Shown here: in pieces, positions 62,732 through 64,000 of the stretch
Numbering within the stretch: position 1 is the stretch's first letter
Layout of the letters: each line of letters starts with the position of its first letter
DNA from: an uncultured Clostridia bacterium
Lineage (GTDB): Bacteria > Bacillota > Clostridia > Oscillospirales > Acutalibacteraceae
Length of the DNA stretch: 64,000 nt
Direction: 5' to 3'
NCBI GenBank assembly: GCA_944380765.1
Contig: CALWIO010000002.1
Coordinates: forward strand, 115,149 to 179,148
Position numbers and translations under genes: made by a program
Notes under the pieces: model-generated
Told to the model about the DNA's origin: nothing
Seen by the model: only the letters and a program-made list of their open reading frames with translations
Databases searched by the model: none

Positions 62732-63695
62732 AAGCGGCTACCGCATACAAATAAAAGACAAAAAATCCGCCGCAGTCATAATCGCGTTCGCTGTTGTACT
62801 GTTCTGCTCAGCAGTTGTTTCCGTTCTTGATTTTGCGGGAGTCTTTAATTGGAACAACGCGAAAATAATGTTTTCAAGCGTTGACGGCGCGGTTGACAGC
62901 AAAGCGGATTTCTGCGTTTATTATCTTGATGTAGGGCAGGGCGACTGCTCGGTTATCCGCTGCGGAGATGAGGTGCTGATGATTGATACCGGTACCGAAA
63001 ACAGTTATACCGATATCACAAGCTCTTTGGTGACGCTCGACATTGAAACAATCGATTATTTGATTATTTCTCATCAGCATGATGACCACATGGGCTCAGC
63101 CGCGAAAATTATGTCGGAATATACTGTAAAAAACATAATTATGCCCCGTCTGAGCGAAGAAAATATGGTCACAACCATCGCCTATGAGGAGCTGCTGCAA
63201 TCAATAGCTGACAACGGCATTAATCCGATAGCGGCGGAGCCGGGATATGAATTTTTCTTAGGCGAAGCCTCATGCCGGTTACTCGCGCCTTTAAAGCAGG
63301 ACGATAACATAAACAATATGTCGGTAATCACAAAAATCTGTTATAAAGGCACTTCCTTTATTTTTCAGGGTGACGCCGAGAAAAAGGTTGAAAATTCTCT
63401 TTTAAGAAATGAAGTGGATCTGACCGCCGATATAATTAAACTCGGTCACCACGGAAGCAACACATCTTCCACCGAAAAATATTTAAAAGCCGTTAATCCG
63501 AAAGCCGCCGTTATCTCTTGCGGACTCGGCAACAGTTACGGTCATCCTCATCCTGATGTTCTGACGCGGCTTAAAGTACTCGGAATAGATACCTACACAA
63601 CCGCAGAGTTAGGCTGGATTGAGGCTGTGAGCGACGGCGAAAAGATAACCGTTACCACGCAAAAAGGGGAGGAGCAGGTAATATATGAATCATAG
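62685..63695 (+). CDS. ComEC-like extracellular metallo-beta-lactamase-fold protein
   Basis: 336-aa protein with a very basic N-terminus, one membrane helix (about 28-50) and an outward metallo-beta-lactamase domain. The domain shows VYYLDVGQGDCSVI, the zinc motif SHQHDDHMG, FQGDAEKK and KLGHHGSNTS, which resembles the C-terminal nuclease-like domain of ComEC. A phosphodiesterase or nuclease activity is plausible but unproven. Its first 15 codons lie inside the ygiQ 3' end. A DUF3006 gene overlaps its end by 11 bases, a common pairing for this family. Confidence 0.88.
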   Translation: MKRREKKLYRSGKRNKSGYRIQIKDKKSAAVIIAFAVVLFCSAVVSVLDFAGVFNWNNAKIMFSSVDGAVDSKADFCVYYLDVGQGDCSVIRCGDEVLMIDTGTENSYTDITSSLVTLDIETIDYLIISHQHDDHMGSAAKIMSEYTVKNIIMPRLSEENMVTTIAYEELLQSIADNGINPIAAEPGYEFFLGEASCRLLAPLKQDDNINNMSVITKICYKGTSFIFQGDAEKKVENSLLRNEVDLTADIIKLGHHGSNTSSTEKYLKAVNPKAAVISCGLGNSYGHPHPDVLTRLKVLGIDTYTTAELGWIEAVSDGEKITVTTQKGEEQVIYES

Positions 63696-63918
63696 CGGAT
63701 ATTATTCTGTCAGCCGTATTGAGGGCGGTATAGCCGTTTTGGAATGTCCCGACAGAACATTCGCTGAATTTGCTCTTTCAGACCTGCCCGACAGCGTAAA
63801 AGAGGGGAGCATACTCGTTAAAAAGGCTGAGGGCGGCTTTGAGATTGACTCCGAAGAAGAAAAGCGCAGAAAAGCAAAGTTTTTTGAACTGCAAAATAAG
63901 ATTTTCGGCAAAAAATAA
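63685..63918 (+). CDS. DUF3006-family small protein
   Basis: 77-aa protein resembling DUF3006: SVSRIEGGIAVLECPDRTF, a predicted beta-rich core, then LPDSVKEGSIL and a charged helical C-terminus. Members often follow ComEC-like metallo-beta-lactamase genes, as here with an 11-base overlap, so it may assist that protein. The function is unknown. The last 82 bases of the window after it hold no gene I can see. Confidence 0.83.
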   Translation: MNHSGYYSVSRIEGGIAVLECPDRTFAEFALSDLPDSVKEGSILVKKAEGGFEIDSEEEKRRKAKFFELQNKIFGKK

Positions 63919-64000
63919 AGAAAATCTGCGTTGTAAATAGATGTGACCCATTTTTTGTAAAAAATAAAGTCAAAGTATAGTACAATGTTTTTGAACGCCT

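Noticed and set aside
63955..63986. Possible promoter at the window end (TTGTAA and TACAAT)
   Set aside because: The spacer is 20 bases and the downstream gene is outside the window, so it cannot be supported.

Overview
The window looks like chromosomal core DNA of a spore-forming anaerobic Firmicute, most likely a gut or rumen clostridium of the Oscillospirales/Ruminococcaceae type. The evidence is a SpoVM homologue, a dockerin-bearing wall hydrolase, two rubrerythrins, a class 1B PyrD/PyrK pair, L-lactate dehydrogenase, Rex, frequent TTG and GTG starts, and a moderate GC content. The genus is an inference. I see no tRNA or rRNA gene, CRISPR array, insertion sequence or prophage. Coding density is very high, and no gene-free stretch exceeds about 250 bases.

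Layout. Positions 1-9150 hold the translation/sporulation block def-fmt-(Zn peptidase)-rsmB-rlmN-prpC-prkC-rsgA-thiN, then a 48-residue membrane microprotein and spoVM. The order parallels Bacillus subtilis but lacks rpe. Positions 9161-10232 (minus) hold a PerR-like regulator and a reverse rubrerythrin. Positions 10261-13587 hold a GHL10-type lipoprotein and a secreted glucosaminidase with a dockerin. Positions 13645-18425 hold an alpha/beta hydrolase (minus), a DivIVA-like protein, an orphan fumarase beta subunit and a PcrA/UvrD helicase. Positions 18453-23379 (minus) hold a DUF4091 protein, RodA/FtsW, a NifX-like protein and a CoA-disulfide-reductase/rhodanese. Positions 23526-26414 hold typA and a divergent MreB-like protein. 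Positions 26445-31566 hold asnB-ldh (minus), a GH28 protein (plus) and trmO (minus). A classical rubrerythrin follows at 31733.

Two large nucleotide operons fill the middle. The pyr operon pyrC-K-D-F-E-B-I (32388-37973) covers UMP synthesis from carbamoyl phosphate onward; carAB is absent. The pur operon (38219-51667) sits behind a recognisable ZTP riboswitch with a terminator. It reads purE-purC-(purF paralogue)-purF-purM-purN-(methyltransferase)-(PurO-type IMP cyclohydrolase)-(AICAR formyltransferase)-purD-purL. The last two steps to IMP are thus carried by two separate proteins instead of bifunctional PurH.

Positions 51748-52766 hold three small genes: an AbrB-like Zn-ribbon protein, a DUF2752 protein and a TM2 protein. 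Positions 52824-56576 (minus) hold acn-icd-rex, which makes 2-oxoglutarate from citrate under probable redox control. Positions 56803-63918 hold tepA-uppP-ftsK, a YgiQ-type radical SAM protein, a ComEC-like metallo-beta-lactamase protein and a DUF3006 protein.

I found no clearly undescribed multi-gene system. The observations most worth a second look are degenerate or unusual paralogues in conserved settings: an MreB-like protein with an altered phosphate-2 motif, a PurF paralogue lacking its glutaminase cysteine, and a PASTA kinase with HQD instead of HRD. Beside these stand the microprotein next to spoVM, the inverted repeats flanking the AbrB-like promoter, and the orphan fumarase beta subunit.
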